From positions 62,001 through 126,000 of the forward strand of contig NZ_JABJRC010000005.1 of assembly GCF_013131805.1 (NCBI RefSeq): DNA of 64,000 nt, given 5' to 3'. This DNA is from Kribbella sandramycini (lineage in GTDB: Bacteria > Actinomycetota > Actinomycetes > Propionibacteriales > Kribbellaceae). Both the position numbers and the translations under genes were made by a program. Of the stretch, positions 16,088-25,673 are shown one piece after another. How positions within the stretch are numbered: the stretch's first letter is position 1; each line of letters begins with the position of its first letter. Under the pieces are notes generated by a model that did not search any database, was not told where the DNA came from, and saw nothing but the letters and a program-made list of their open reading frames with translations.

Positions 16088-17340
16088 CGCAGCCGGGCCT
16101 GCAGGGCAGTGGTGACCTCCGGCGGGTTGCGGTGCAGCTCGGTGACGAGGGTGGCTTCGAGGAGAGCCGGCCACTCGACCGGCGTCGTCCAGTTCGACTC
16201 GTAGCCGCCGGCGAGCAGCTGGGTGACGGTGGCCGCCACCGCGCCGGCTCGGGTCAGGGCGCTGATCGGGGCGCGGCTCGGGCCGAACGGCGTCAGGTCG
16301 AGGGTGGGCTCCTCGCCGCGGAGCGCGGTGGCGAGTTCGTCGGCGAGGAGCGGAGCGAGTGAGAGGTCGGAGCTGTTAAGCAGCCAGACCCCGGGGAGCG
16401 CGGTTTCGCCGATGAGCGGGAGACCGTCGATGGCAACCGGCCGGTTGGTTAGCTGAATCTCCTGCACGCTGCTCTCGCCCAGATCGCGGCGGAGCTGGCG
16501 GGCGGCGGCGTTCAAGACGTGCAGTACGTCGCCCACCGGCGCAGCACCGACCGGCTCGGACGCCACGACCTCGGTGCCCCCGAGTTGGAGCTGACCGACG
16601 CGCAGCGGGGCGGCGTACGTCGCGGCGGCAAACGCGCGGCGCGGCGTCCGGACCAGGTACGGCGGGATCGCATCGCCTTCGGTGTCGACCACGACGGAGA
16701 CCTCTGCACTGTCGACCAGTTGCAGGGTCTCAGCGGCCGCAGGCGCCGCTGTGTTGACCAGAACGACGGCTCCGGCGGTCAGCGACGTACCGTCGTGCAG
16801 CTCGACCCCATCGCCGACCTGGACGATGTCCTCGACGATCAGTACACCACCGGCCGCCTGGAAAGCGCGTTCGAGACCGGCCATCAGTTCTGCCGTGTCC
16901 ACCGCGAACTCGTTGGGCAGATAGAGCGCCTGCAACGGACGGGCGGTCGGCTCGGGGTCGAGCCAGTCGAACTCCGCTGGGTCGACTACCTCGAACGGCT
17001 CGCCGTACTGTTCCAACGCCGCGCGGACGGCGGCGAAGTTCGCAGAGTCGACGTCAGGCAGCCCCATTGTGTTGAGAATGACCAAACTGCCGTCTGCGGT
17101 CTGTACGTCGCTGTCCAGCGAGTTGAGCCACTCCGGCCACAGCTGCGCCGACTTGTGGCTCCACGCCACTTTGGTTGGCTCATGCGCGTCGCTGAGGCCA
17201 CCGAAGGTCTCCACGAGCCCGACAGCGGGCTCCGGACGCCGAGCGCCGACCACTGCGACCTGAGTGCCGCGGCGGGCCAGCGCCAGGCCGAGGGACAACC
17301 CGAACGCGTCGTTGCCGACGACCAGAACGTCGTACGTCAT
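16084..17340 (-). CDS. Degenerate DAO-type flavoprotein, paralogue of the upstream gene
   Basis: A 418-residue protein homologous over its whole length to the neighbour at 17360-18781 (shared FGLSLGLALARRG, EWLDPEPTARPLQA-like block, NRPVAIDGLPLIG). The dinucleotide motif is GNDAFG in place of GxGxxG, and the C-terminal DAO signature GxYRxGxxLxP of the partner is NSSDLSLAP here, losing the substrate Arg. It therefore may not bind FAD or turn over substrate itself. A strong GGAGGAGG precedes the ATG at 17340. It is the last gene of the 14-gene run. It may be a structural partner of the intact paralogue, as in heteromeric sarcosine oxidase-type systems, but that is inference. Confidence 0.85.
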   Translation of the reverse strand: MTYDVLVVGNDAFGLSLGLALARRGTQVAVVGARRPEPAVGLVETFGGLSDAHEPTKVAWSHKSAQLWPEWLNSLDSDVQTADGSLVILNTMGLPDVDSANFAAVRAALEQYGEPFEVVDPAEFDWLDPEPTARPLQALYLPNEFAVDTAELMAGLERAFQAAGGVLIVEDIVQVGDGVELHDGTSLTAGAVVLVNTAAPAAAETLQLVDSAEVSVVVDTEGDAIPPYLVRTPRRAFAAATYAAPLRVGQLQLGGTEVVASEPVGAAPVGDVLHVLNAAARQLRRDLGESSVQEIQLTNRPVAIDGLPLIGETALPGVWLLNSSDLSLAPLLADELATALRGEEPTLDLTPFGPSRAPISALTRAGAVAATVTQLLAGGYESNWTTPVEWPALLEATLVTELHRNPPEVTTALQARLR

Positions 17341-17359
17341 GAGTGTTCCTCCTCCGCCG

Positions 17360-18781
17360 TCAGACGGCCGAGTAGTAGTCGCGCAGCGACTGGGCAATGG
17401 GCAAGTGGATGCGGGACGCGGCCAGCAGTTCGGGCGGCGGTGTGAATTCCGGGTCGAACTCGTCGGCGATCCGCGTGTACGCCAGCCGCAGGTAGTGCTC
17501 GATCGTGAGCGGCAGCTCGGCCGGCAGCGTCCAGTTGGTCTCGTAGCCGGTCGCCATCATGTGCGTGACCGTCGTGTTCACGATGTCGGCCCGCTGGAAC
17601 GGCTGGATCGGACGCCGAACCGGCGCGAACAGCTCAAGGTCGACCGCGGACGGTTCTCCAACGAGCAGTGCGGCCATTTCCCTGGCCAGCAAGGGTGAAA
17701 GCGTCAGACCGTCCCGGTAGGTACCAGTCATCATCCAGAGTCCGGCAACGCCGGTCTGGCCCAGCAGTGGCATTCCGTCCAGTGCGACCGGTCGGTTTCC
17801 GACCTGCAGCTTGCGGAACGGGCTGCGGGCCAGATTCCGGCGGACCTGTCGGACACCGCAGTCCATCAGGAAGAGCACGTCAGAGACGAGCGCCTTGGTT
17901 CGCGGCTCGGGCGAGATGACGTTCGTCGCTCCGACGTAGACCTGGCCCGGGCCGCGCGGTACGACGTGCAGCCCGCACGCGAACGCCCGGTTCGGCGTCC
18001 GGATCACGCTGCGCGCGTTCTGGCCGTCAACGGTGTCAACCAGCGCCGATACGCCGTACCCGCTGATCAGCCGCGGGATGACGGCAGCCTGGTCGGGCAG
18101 CGTGTCCAGAACGGCCTGGGTCGCGGCACCGGCGGCCAGGACGACCTGCTCGGCCGCGAGCGCCGTACCGTCGGCCAGAGTCACGCCAGTGACCCGGTCG
18201 CCGTCCCGAGTGACGCCAACCGCCTGCTGCGGGATCTGCACGCCGCCCGCCGCTGCGAACGCCTGGTCGAGGCGGATCAGCAGCTCGTGCGCGTTCACCG
18301 CGTGCTCGTTCGGCAGGAACATCGCCTGCAACGGGCGGGCCGTCGGCTCGGGGTCGAGCCACTCGATGTCGTCCGGATCGACATCCTCGAACTTCTCGTC
18401 GTACTCGCCGAGCGCACGCCGGATCGCCTTGTAGTTCTCGGTGTCGATCTCCGGCAGGCCGACGGAGTTCAGCATGACGACCGTGCCGTCGGCGGTCAGC
18501 AGCTCACTGCCGTCCGTGTCGGGCGAGATCGACTCCAGCCAGTCGGGCCACAGCTTCGATGCCTGGTAGGCCCAGTCGAGTTTGGTTCGTCCGTAGTCGC
18601 TGCCCAGCAGCGTGGTGGTCACCTCGCCGAACGTGCCGATCATCGCGCCGGCGGCGGCCGACGCGGCGGCCGGTCGATGCGGCTGCCCGAGCACCGCGAC
18701 CCGGACGCCGCGCCGGGCCAGCACCAGCCCGAGCGACAGGCCGAGCGATCCGTTGCCTACGACAACAACCTCATGACTCAC
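17360..18781 (-). CDS. FAD-dependent amino-acid oxidase / glycine-oxidase-type (DAO family) enzyme
   Basis: A 473-residue flavoprotein. The N-terminal FAD motif VVVVGNGSLGLSLG (GxGxxG) is intact. The C-terminal DAO block NRPVALDGMPLLG, then GTYRDGLTLSPLLA, holds the Arg that binds the substrate carboxylate in ThiO/glycine oxidase-like enzymes. It would oxidise an amine or amino acid, possibly on a carrier protein, to an imine. The GTG start at 18781 overlaps the end of the ACAD-carrier gene by 11 bp. It stands 19 bp before its degenerate paralogue. Its place at the end of the assembly-line operon suggests tailoring of an amino-acid building block. Confidence 0.88.
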   Translation of the reverse strand: MSHEVVVVGNGSLGLSLGLVLARRGVRVAVLGQPHRPAAASAAAGAMIGTFGEVTTTLLGSDYGRTKLDWAYQASKLWPDWLESISPDTDGSELLTADGTVVMLNSVGLPEIDTENYKAIRRALGEYDEKFEDVDPDDIEWLDPEPTARPLQAMFLPNEHAVNAHELLIRLDQAFAAAGGVQIPQQAVGVTRDGDRVTGVTLADGTALAAEQVVLAAGAATQAVLDTLPDQAAVIPRLISGYGVSALVDTVDGQNARSVIRTPNRAFACGLHVVPRGPGQVYVGATNVISPEPRTKALVSDVLFLMDCGVRQVRRNLARSPFRKLQVGNRPVALDGMPLLGQTGVAGLWMMTGTYRDGLTLSPLLAREMAALLVGEPSAVDLELFAPVRRPIQPFQRADIVNTTVTHMMATGYETNWTLPAELPLTIEHYLRLAYTRIADEFDPEFTPPPELLAASRIHLPIAQSLRDYYSAV

Positions 18782-20546
18782 GGTGGTCTCCTTCGCTCAG
18801 ATGACGAACCAGCTCCGCCACCGTCGGCTTCTCCAGAATCACGCGCACCGGCACCCGGACGCCCAGTCGTTCCCGCAGCCTCGCGGCCAGCCGGACCGCG
18901 ACCATCGAATGGCCGCCGAGCGAGAAGAAGTCGCCGTCCGCGGTCCCGAACGCCTCGATCCACAGCGCGGTGACGATCGCTTCGGTCGGGTCGAGCAACT
19001 GCTTCCCGAGTTGAGTGGCCGGGCTCGCGCCGGGCTCCAGCTCGTCGTCGACGGCGGTCCAGAGCAGCTCCAGCCGACGCCGGGATTGCTCCTCGGCGGC
19101 TGGGAAGCCGGTCCGCGCTGTCAGCAGGGTCAGGGTGAGCAGCTCGCCGCCCAGCCGGCCGAGCAGCGCCGATTGGCGTTGCGTCGGTTCCGCCAGGCTC
19201 TGGCAGGTCGTTGCGAACCGGTGCGCCTGGACCGCCAGATAGGAGTCACCGGGTGCGGCTGGGACGGACGGGCGGTGGTTCGCCTGGAACGACCAACGAT
19301 CCATCATCGTGTCGACGCCACCCGCGACGCGCAGTGCGCGGGCGTCACGGAGGTAGCGCTCGACGGGATGCGCCGGGACGCCGCGAGCGGCCTTGCTGCG
19401 TGCGGTTTCGTATCCTTCGCCGCCGAGAATCGCCATGGCGCGGTCGATCGCGCGCCCGGCCGCGCGTGAGGTGATGTTCTTGGCCGCCGCCAGCTCGGGT
19501 TCGGTGTTCGCCCGCGCGAGGCCGAGCAGGCACCACTGCTGAACGGTCTCGATCGTGTGGATCTCCGCGGCGATCTCACCGACCGACCGCTGGATCTCCT
19601 CGTACTCGCCGAGCGGACGCCCGTCGATCACCCGGCGGCCGACGAACTCGCGCGCCCACTCCAGCGCCAGCCGCGCGATCGCCAGCGACGGCGGCCCGAT
19701 CACCAGATGCCGGCCGAGGGCGGCCCGGAGGCCCAGGTCCCGCTCGACGTCCATGCCGCGGACGGCGACGTCCGGCCGCATCCGCCAGTCCTGGTCGGCC
19801 GACATCAGCTGCTCAGCCGGCACCCGGACATCGGTCAGCCGCAGCCTGCCGAACGGCGCACCACGCAAACCCATGAACTCGTGCCGAGCCACCACTTCGA
19901 AACCCGGGCTGCTCGTGTCCACGAAGAACAACCGCACGGTGCCCGCGACGGTTGCCGAGACATCGAGGAAGTCGGCGACCGCGCCGTTGCCGATGAACAG
20001 CTTCTCGCCGGTCAGCAGGTAGGCGGCGCCGTCCTCGACCGGTACGGCGACCGTCTGCCGGCTCTCGTTCGCGGCGCCCGCGGGCTCGGCGTCGGCGGCC
20101 GCCGAGACGATGCCGGTAGCGACCTTCTCCGCGATCAGCTCGCGCAACGGCCCATCGCTGAGCGCGGGCAAGTAGGTCGCGGAGCCGAACCCGTTCTGGA
20201 TGGACAGCACGAAAGCGACTGCCACCGAGCGCAAAGCGGCCGCCTCGACGACGCGGCATGCGTTCAGCCAGGACAGACCGAGACCGCCCAGCGCGGGCTC
20301 GACCATCAGCCGCAGCAGGCCTGCGCCTTGGAGCTTCTCCAGTAGTCCGTCCGGCAGCTCCCCGGTCGACTCGACCGTCTCCGGGTCGAGGTGGTCGGCC
20401 AGGAGACCTTCCAGCAGTGCGACGGCGTTCGTACCGGCTTGGACGTCGTCAGAGTCCTGCTCAGGGAAGGGCGTCAGCAGGTCCGTGCGCACCCGTCCGG
20501 CGTACAGCTCGGCCAAGACGCTCGGCGAGGTGTCGGAGGAAGTCAT
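18771..20546 (-). CDS. Acyl-CoA dehydrogenase fused to a C-terminal carrier domain
   Basis: A 591-residue fusion. Residues about 50-400 are an acyl-CoA dehydrogenase fold (GEKLFIGNG, FGRLRLTDVRVP, AILGGEGYE, HPVERYLRDARALRVAGG). Residues about 515-585 are a carrier protein with the phosphopantetheine Ser in GDFFSLGGHSMVAV. ACADs that act on carrier-bound substrates are known from pyrrole formation (PltE/RedW type) and from hydroxy- or amino-malonyl-ACP supply. Here the carrier is on the same chain. The usual catalytic Glu of YEGT is Gly (RVAGGVDTM), so the base may lie elsewhere or be lost. The ATG at 20546 has GGGAG upstream and overlaps the PKS gene by 86 bp; a GTG at 20492 is possible. Confidence 0.88.
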   Translation of the reverse strand: MTSSDTSPSVLAELYAGRVRTDLLTPFPEQDSDDVQAGTNAVALLEGLLADHLDPETVESTGELPDGLLEKLQGAGLLRLMVEPALGGLGLSWLNACRVVEAAALRSVAVAFVLSIQNGFGSATYLPALSDGPLRELIAEKVATGIVSAAADAEPAGAANESRQTVAVPVEDGAAYLLTGEKLFIGNGAVADFLDVSATVAGTVRLFFVDTSSPGFEVVARHEFMGLRGAPFGRLRLTDVRVPAEQLMSADQDWRMRPDVAVRGMDVERDLGLRAALGRHLVIGPPSLAIARLALEWAREFVGRRVIDGRPLGEYEEIQRSVGEIAAEIHTIETVQQWCLLGLARANTEPELAAAKNITSRAAGRAIDRAMAILGGEGYETARSKAARGVPAHPVERYLRDARALRVAGGVDTMMDRWSFQANHRPSVPAAPGDSYLAVQAHRFATTCQSLAEPTQRQSALLGRLGGELLTLTLLTARTGFPAAEEQSRRRLELLWTAVDDELEPGASPATQLGKQLLDPTEAIVTALWIEAFGTADGDFFSLGGHSMVAVRLAARLRERLGVRVPVRVILEKPTVAELVRHLSEGDHRES

Positions 20547-23500
20547 CGGTCTGCTCCCGGAAGTAGAAGTGATCACCGGCATAGATCTGCGTCTCGAACG
20601 GCCCAGTGGTGTACGCCTGCCACTCGTCCAGCGCTTCGGTCGCTTCGGTGTCGTCGAGACCGCCGAATGCCGTGACTGGGCAGGCCAGCGGTGCTGCGTC
20701 CGGTGCGCGATAGTTGGCGATCAGAGCGAGGTCGGCACGCAGCACGGGCAGCATTAGGTCGAGCATCTCGGAGTTGGCCCGGAGGTCCCCCGGGAGTCGT
20801 CCGTACCGCGCTTCGATCGCCGCTACCAGCTCAGCGTTCTCCAGCTCGTGGACGCCGTCGCTCAGTCGATCCACATGCGGAGCGCGGGCCGCGGACAGAA
20901 CGAGCGCTTCGGGCCCTGCTCGGCCGCTGTCCCGCAACCGGCGGGCGACCTCGTAGGCGATCAGTGCGCCGAGACTGTGGCCGAAGAACACGAACGGCGG
21001 CTCGAAGTCGACAGCCGCGACGAAGTCCGTCACCAGCTCGTCCATCGAGGTGTACGGCGTTTCCGTCATCCGGCTGCCTCGGCCGGGCAGCTGAACTGCC
21101 CACAGCTCGACGTCGGTCAACCGGTCGGACCATGCCAGGAACTCACCTGGTGAGCCACCGCTGTGTGCGAAGCAGTACAGCCGAAGCGGCGCTGTGGGTC
21201 GTTTCCGGCGCCGCAGTAGCCACTGTTTGCCAGCCACCGGTACGACGGCCGCACGCGGTGCGTCGGCCAGTGCGGCCAGCTGGCCGACTGTGGGTGCTTG
21301 GAAGAAGGACTTCGGCGTCAGCTCACCGCCCAGCTGCCCACGCACCGCCGCGAGGATGCGGGACGCGATCAACGAGTCGCCACCGAGGTCGAAGAAGTTG
21401 TCTGCTGTGCTGACAGTCCGCAGTCCGAGGGCGTCCGCAAAGGCGTTGGCCAGCAGCTGCTCGGTTGCTGTGAGCGGCGTGGCGGGCGCAGCGGCCGGCT
21501 CCGCCTCGACCGGCTGGAACTCCTCGTCGAGGCGGAATCGCGTGCGTTGGAAGGGGTACGTCGGCAGCTCGACTCGGCGGCGCGCTCGATCGGTATGCAG
21601 GGCGGACCAGTCGATGCGCACGCCGGAGACCCACAGCCGGCCGGCGCCGCACAGCATGCTCAGCGCACCGCCGTCGCGATCCGGTACGCCGGCCGCCGCC
21701 AGACTCTGGGCGATCGGCCGGCCCGGGTCACAGTCGGGGTGTCGGCGCGCCAGCGTGCTGAGGGTGTGACCAGGACCCAGCTCCAGCAACGCCTGGCTGC
21801 CTTGGGCGAACAATGTCGACAAGGCGTCCGCGAACCGCACAGTGTGCCGCAGGTGCGCTGTCCACGAGCCGACTTCTTGGACGTCGGCCGCCGTGGTCAG
21901 GAGACCGGTACGGTCCGAGATCCACGGGATCGTCGGCGGCTTTCGCGGCACGGACTCGACGACTGCGGCGTACTGCGGGAGGACTGCGTCCACGAAGGTC
22001 GAATGCGCGGCCGCGGCGATCCGCAGGGGTCGGACGTCGACGTCGTCCGCTTGCAGGAGCTTCTGCAACTGCTCTACCTCGTCAGCTGGGCCGGTGACCA
22101 CGCACTGGTCCGGGCTGTTCACTGCCGCCAGCGCTAGCTGCCCGGTGAGGAACGGCTCGACGGCTGCGGGCTCCAGCGGGACTGCGAGCATCGATCCGGC
22201 CGGTAGCTCGTCGAGAAGTCGGCCTCTGGTCAGCACTAGGCGCATGGCGTCTTCCGGTGCCAGAACACCTGCAGTGGTTGCTGCCGCATAGGCGCCGAGA
22301 CTGTGCCCAAGCACAGCGGCTGGTACTACTCCGCGCGCTTGCCACAGCTCGGACAGTGCGTGCTGCACAGCGAACAGCACCGGCTGGCAGACGCGCATCG
22401 TGTTCAGCTGCTCTTGCGCCCAGGCCTCAGCTTTCGGGTACAGCACGGCGCGGAGGTCGAGTCCCAGATCGTCGCTGGCCCAGTCCGCCGCCGAGTCGAT
22501 CGCGCGGCGGAACACTGGTTCGTCCCGGTAGAGGTCGGCGCCCATGCCGACGTACTGGCCGCCCTGGCCCGGGAAGAGGAAGGCGACGCCCCGGCCGTCC
22601 TCGGCGCGGCCGGTGATCGGCTCGTCGGTTCCCACGATCGCTGTCCGCTCGGCGAAGGCTCTGCGACCGGTCTGCAGGGTCCACGCGACATCAGCGAGCT
22701 GTGTGTTGGGCAGTGCGTCCTGTAGGCGTTGAGTTGCTGCTGCCAACGCCGCTGGGGAGCGGGCTGAGAGGGGGAACAGCTGTGGCCGGTGGTCCGGGGT
22801 GGAGCCGGCCTGGCGTGGGGCCTCTTCGACGATGACGTGGGCGTTCGTGCCACCGAGTCCTAGGGAGTTCACCGCGGCCCGGCGAGGCGTGTCTCGCTCC
22901 GGCCAGGCCAACGGCTCGGCGCTGATCGTGAACGGGGTGTCGTCGAGCATCAGGTCCGGATGCGGCTGCCGGAAGTGCTGGGTGCCCGGGATGACGCCGT
23001 GCTGCAGCGCCAGGACGACCGTGATCAGACCGGTCACACCCGCGGCCGCGTCGGTATGGCCCACTGACGCCTTGACCGAGCTCAGCCGACAGAAGCCCTT
23101 TTCTGTTGTGCCGAAGGCTTTCGCCAGGGCGCGGACCTCGATCGGGTCGCCGACTTCGGTGCCGGTGCCGTGCGCTTCGACGTACTCGATCGTGCGGGGG
23201 TCGACTCCGGCGATCAGGTGCGCAGTGCGGATCGCCTCGGTCTGGCCGGTCACGCTGGGCGCGAAGAAGCCGACTTTGCCGGAGCCGTCGTTGTTGACCG
23301 CGGAGCCGCGAACGACGGCCAGTACCCGGTCGCCGTCCGCGAGTGCGTCCTCCAGCCGCCGCAGTACGACGATGCCCGCCGCATCCCCTGCGACTGTGCC
23401 GTTGGCGTTGGCGTCAAACGAGCGGCAGCGGCCATCGACTGACAGCACGTCCTCATCGCCATCGGCCGCCTGCGGCTCTGGAACGTGGATCGTGACGCCA

Positions 23501-24060
23501 CCGGCCAGTGCGATATCGCAGTCACCGGCCAGCAACGCTTGTCCGGCCAGATGCACAGCAACCAACGATGTGGAGCAGGCGGTCTGTACCGAGACCGCAG
23601 GTCCGCGGAGGCCCAGTTTGTAGGCCACTCGCCCGGTCAGGAAGTCGGAGCCGTAGCCGTTGCGCAGCTCCCAGCTCGTTGCACCCGGGAAGCGGTGGCG
23701 GTGGGTCTGAAGGGCGGTCGGGTGGTCGGTGAACCCGCAGCCGCCGTAGACGCCGATCGCGCCGGTGTAGGCGAACGGGTCGTACCCGGCGTTCTCCAGC
23801 GCACTCCACGCGCACTCGAGGAAGACCCGGTGCTGTGGATCGAGGATGGTCGCCTCTCGCGGAGAGAACCCGAAGAAGGCCGCATCGAAACCATCGGCCT
23901 CCGGGACCACTCCGTGGCCGTGCACCCGTCCGATGGCATCAGCCGGCCCGCGGGTGATCTGGTCGCTGTCGGACAACAAGTTCGCCCAGAATTCCTGGAC
24001 GTCACTTGCACCGGGGAACCGACCGGCCATGCCGACAATCGCCAGGGCGTCGTCGCTCAT
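20461..24060 (-). CDS. Type I polyketide synthase, KS-AT-ACP-TE
   Basis: A 1199-residue single module. KS (about 1-420) has Cys-His-His intact: TACSTSLVA, EAHGTGTEVGDP and KASVGHTDAAAG. AT (about 480-790) has FLFPGQGGQY and the active-site GHSLGAYAA; the specificity region reads AAAHSTF, neither classical HAFH nor YASH, so malonyl is only the likelier extender. ACP (about 845-915) has DNFFDLGGDSLIASR. TE (about 940-1180) has the hydrolase motif GHSLGALIAYE and a late His (YAGDHFYF), closest to type II/RifR-like thioesterases. No KR, DH or ER domains. As the only TE-bearing line protein it probably performs a terminal elongation and release. Its ATG overlaps the C-PCP stop (ATGA). Confidence 0.95.
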   Translation of the reverse strand: MSDDALAIVGMAGRFPGASDVQEFWANLLSDSDQITRGPADAIGRVHGHGVVPEADGFDAAFFGFSPREATILDPQHRVFLECAWSALENAGYDPFAYTGAIGVYGGCGFTDHPTALQTHRHRFPGATSWELRNGYGSDFLTGRVAYKLGLRGPAVSVQTACSTSLVAVHLAGQALLAGDCDIALAGGVTIHVPEPQAADGDEDVLSVDGRCRSFDANANGTVAGDAAGIVVLRRLEDALADGDRVLAVVRGSAVNNDGSGKVGFFAPSVTGQTEAIRTAHLIAGVDPRTIEYVEAHGTGTEVGDPIEVRALAKAFGTTEKGFCRLSSVKASVGHTDAAAGVTGLITVVLALQHGVIPGTQHFRQPHPDLMLDDTPFTISAEPLAWPERDTPRRAAVNSLGLGGTNAHVIVEEAPRQAGSTPDHRPQLFPLSARSPAALAAATQRLQDALPNTQLADVAWTLQTGRRAFAERTAIVGTDEPITGRAEDGRGVAFLFPGQGGQYVGMGADLYRDEPVFRRAIDSAADWASDDLGLDLRAVLYPKAEAWAQEQLNTMRVCQPVLFAVQHALSELWQARGVVPAAVLGHSLGAYAAATTAGVLAPEDAMRLVLTRGRLLDELPAGSMLAVPLEPAAVEPFLTGQLALAAVNSPDQCVVTGPADEVEQLQKLLQADDVDVRPLRIAAAAHSTFVDAVLPQYAAVVESVPRKPPTIPWISDRTGLLTTAADVQEVGSWTAHLRHTVRFADALSTLFAQGSQALLELGPGHTLSTLARRHPDCDPGRPIAQSLAAAGVPDRDGGALSMLCGAGRLWVSGVRIDWSALHTDRARRRVELPTYPFQRTRFRLDEEFQPVEAEPAAAPATPLTATEQLLANAFADALGLRTVSTADNFFDLGGDSLIASRILAAVRGQLGGELTPKSFFQAPTVGQLAALADAPRAAVVPVAGKQWLLRRRKRPTAPLRLYCFAHSGGSPGEFLAWSDRLTDVELWAVQLPGRGSRMTETPYTSMDELVTDFVAAVDFEPPFVFFGHSLGALIAYEVARRLRDSGRAGPEALVLSAARAPHVDRLSDGVHELENAELVAAIEARYGRLPGDLRANSEMLDLMLPVLRADLALIANYRAPDAAPLACPVTAFGGLDDTEATEALDEWQAYTTGPFETQIYAGDHFYFREQTDDFLRHLAERLGRAVRRTGAHGPADALP

Positions 24061-25673
24061 GTCGGCTCCGCGTTGTCAGCACGCGCCGTCCGCCGACGCT
24101 GCCGCAGGCGATCACGTCCGGCCAGCAACCGTTCAGTCGGCTGCTCAGCCGGCGCTGTGCCAGCGGCACCGCCCAGGTAGCCAGCCAGCGCAGCCACCGT
24201 CGGATACTCGAGCAGGGCGACCAGTGGTGGCGCCGTACCGGTCAGCGCGCGCAGCCGGGACTGTGTGGCCAGCAAGGTGAACGACGTCCCGCCGAGGTCG
24301 AAGAAGTTGTCCTGCAGGCCGACCTCGGTCCGCCCGAGCACGTCCTGCCAGATGCGGACCAGCTCGCGCTCGATCTCTGGCTGTGCAGGCGCTGCGGCCG
24401 CTTCGACGACAGGTGGTGCCGCAGCGGTCGTGTCGCGATTGCGGACCGCTGGCAGCCGGAACGTCGGGTCAGCGGCCGCAGACGCGAGCAACTGCTCCAG
24501 CTGTCCGGCCAGGGCGGCGATCGTGCCGGCCGCGAACAGGTCGGTGCGATAGGTGAAGGTGAGCCGGAAGTCGTCGCTGTCCGGTTCGGCGCGAAAGATC
24601 GTCAGGTCGAGGTCGACCTTGGCGTCGTCCTGCGGGCACTCGATCGCGGTCGCGGTCGTACCAGCGAGCCGCGGCGTCACGATCGGCGCGGACTCGAACG
24701 AGAAGTACGTCTGTACGAGCGGCGCATGGCTCAGGTGGCGCTCTGGCGCCACCTCCGCGACGATCCGGTCGAACGGGACATCGGCGTACTCGAGGATGTC
24801 TAGCAGCTCGCTCTGGACGCGGCGGCAGAGGTCTCCGAAGCCGGGGGCGCCGGTCGTGTCGACCAGCACCGGCAGCGTGTTGACGAACAGCCCGATCGCC
24901 GATTCGAGTTCGACGCGATCCCGTCGGCTGACGGGGACGCCGACCAGCACCTGCTCCTGACCGGCCATCCGCGCGAGCAGAGCGGCGTACGCCGTCAGCA
25001 TCAGCACGAGCGGGGTCACCCGAAGCTCCTGGGCGCGCCGCAGCACCGGGGCCATCACCTTGGCCGGGACGACGTGCACGTGATTGGCACCTGCTGACGT
25101 CGCGACCCGCGGCCGCGGCTGGTCGGTCGGCAACCGCAGTACGGTCGGTACGCCCTGCAGGTGCTCTTGCCACCACTTCAGGTCGTCGTCGGCGACGGTC
25201 TGGTCAGGTGCCCAGCCGGCAGGCTCCGGTCGTTCGCCCAACCCGGCATAGCCGTCCGCCAGCTCGTCGAAGAAGACCTGCAGCGACGGTCCGTCCGTGA
25301 TGAGCTGATGCATGACGACAACGAGGATGTGGTCGTCAGGGGCCAGCCGGAGCAGCCGTGTCCGCAGCAGCGGGCCGTTGGTCAGATCGAACGGCTCACC
25401 GGCCCAGCTGCGGACCAACTCGTTCGCGGCGTGCTCGCTGTCGACCTGGGTGGTCGGCAGATCGACCCGGCCGACGCCGACGACCTGCTCTGGTCCGGGG
25501 AACGTCGTACGCAGCGCTGCGTGCCGCGCGACGATCTGGCTGATCGCAGCCCGTAGACGCGCAACGTCCAGTGGGCCTTGGAACCGGGCCGCCACCGGGA
25601 CGTTGTTCATTCCGGTGCCGGGGCGGAGCTGCTCCACGACGTACAGGGCACGTTGGAACGGCGTGAGTGTCAT
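24057..25673 (-). CDS. NRPS condensation domain - peptidyl carrier protein
   Basis: A 538-residue protein. The condensation fold spans about 1-420 (LTPFQRALYVVEQL, RHAALRTTF, PVSRRDRVELESAIGLFVNTLPV). The active-site motif HHxxxDG reads HQLITDG, so the second, catalytic His is Gln. The PCP (about 445-510) has DNFFDLGGTSFTLLA. A basic tail (GRDRLRQRRRTAR) follows and resembles that of the A-PCP protein. It has no A domain of its own; the adjacent stand-alone A protein (overlap ATGA) may load this PCP. It could instead be a non-condensing recruiting platform given the altered motif. Confidence 0.92.
   Translation of the reverse strand: MTLTPFQRALYVVEQLRPGTGMNNVPVAARFQGPLDVARLRAAISQIVARHAALRTTFPGPEQVVGVGRVDLPTTQVDSEHAANELVRSWAGEPFDLTNGPLLRTRLLRLAPDDHILVVVMHQLITDGPSLQVFFDELADGYAGLGERPEPAGWAPDQTVADDDLKWWQEHLQGVPTVLRLPTDQPRPRVATSAGANHVHVVPAKVMAPVLRRAQELRVTPLVLMLTAYAALLARMAGQEQVLVGVPVSRRDRVELESAIGLFVNTLPVLVDTTGAPGFGDLCRRVQSELLDILEYADVPFDRIVAEVAPERHLSHAPLVQTYFSFESAPIVTPRLAGTTATAIECPQDDAKVDLDLTIFRAEPDSDDFRLTFTYRTDLFAAGTIAALAGQLEQLLASAAADPTFRLPAVRNRDTTAAAPPVVEAAAAPAQPEIERELVRIWQDVLGRTEVGLQDNFFDLGGTSFTLLATQSRLRALTGTAPPLVALLEYPTVAALAGYLGGAAGTAPAEQPTERLLAGRDRLRQRRRTARADNAEPT

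Noticed and set aside
20461..20546. Frameshift between the PKS and the ACAD-carrier gene (86-bp overlap)
   Set aside because: Both proteins are complete at their joined ends: the TE ends normally, and the ACAD has a ribosome site and N-terminal helices, so a long overlap is more likely than an error.
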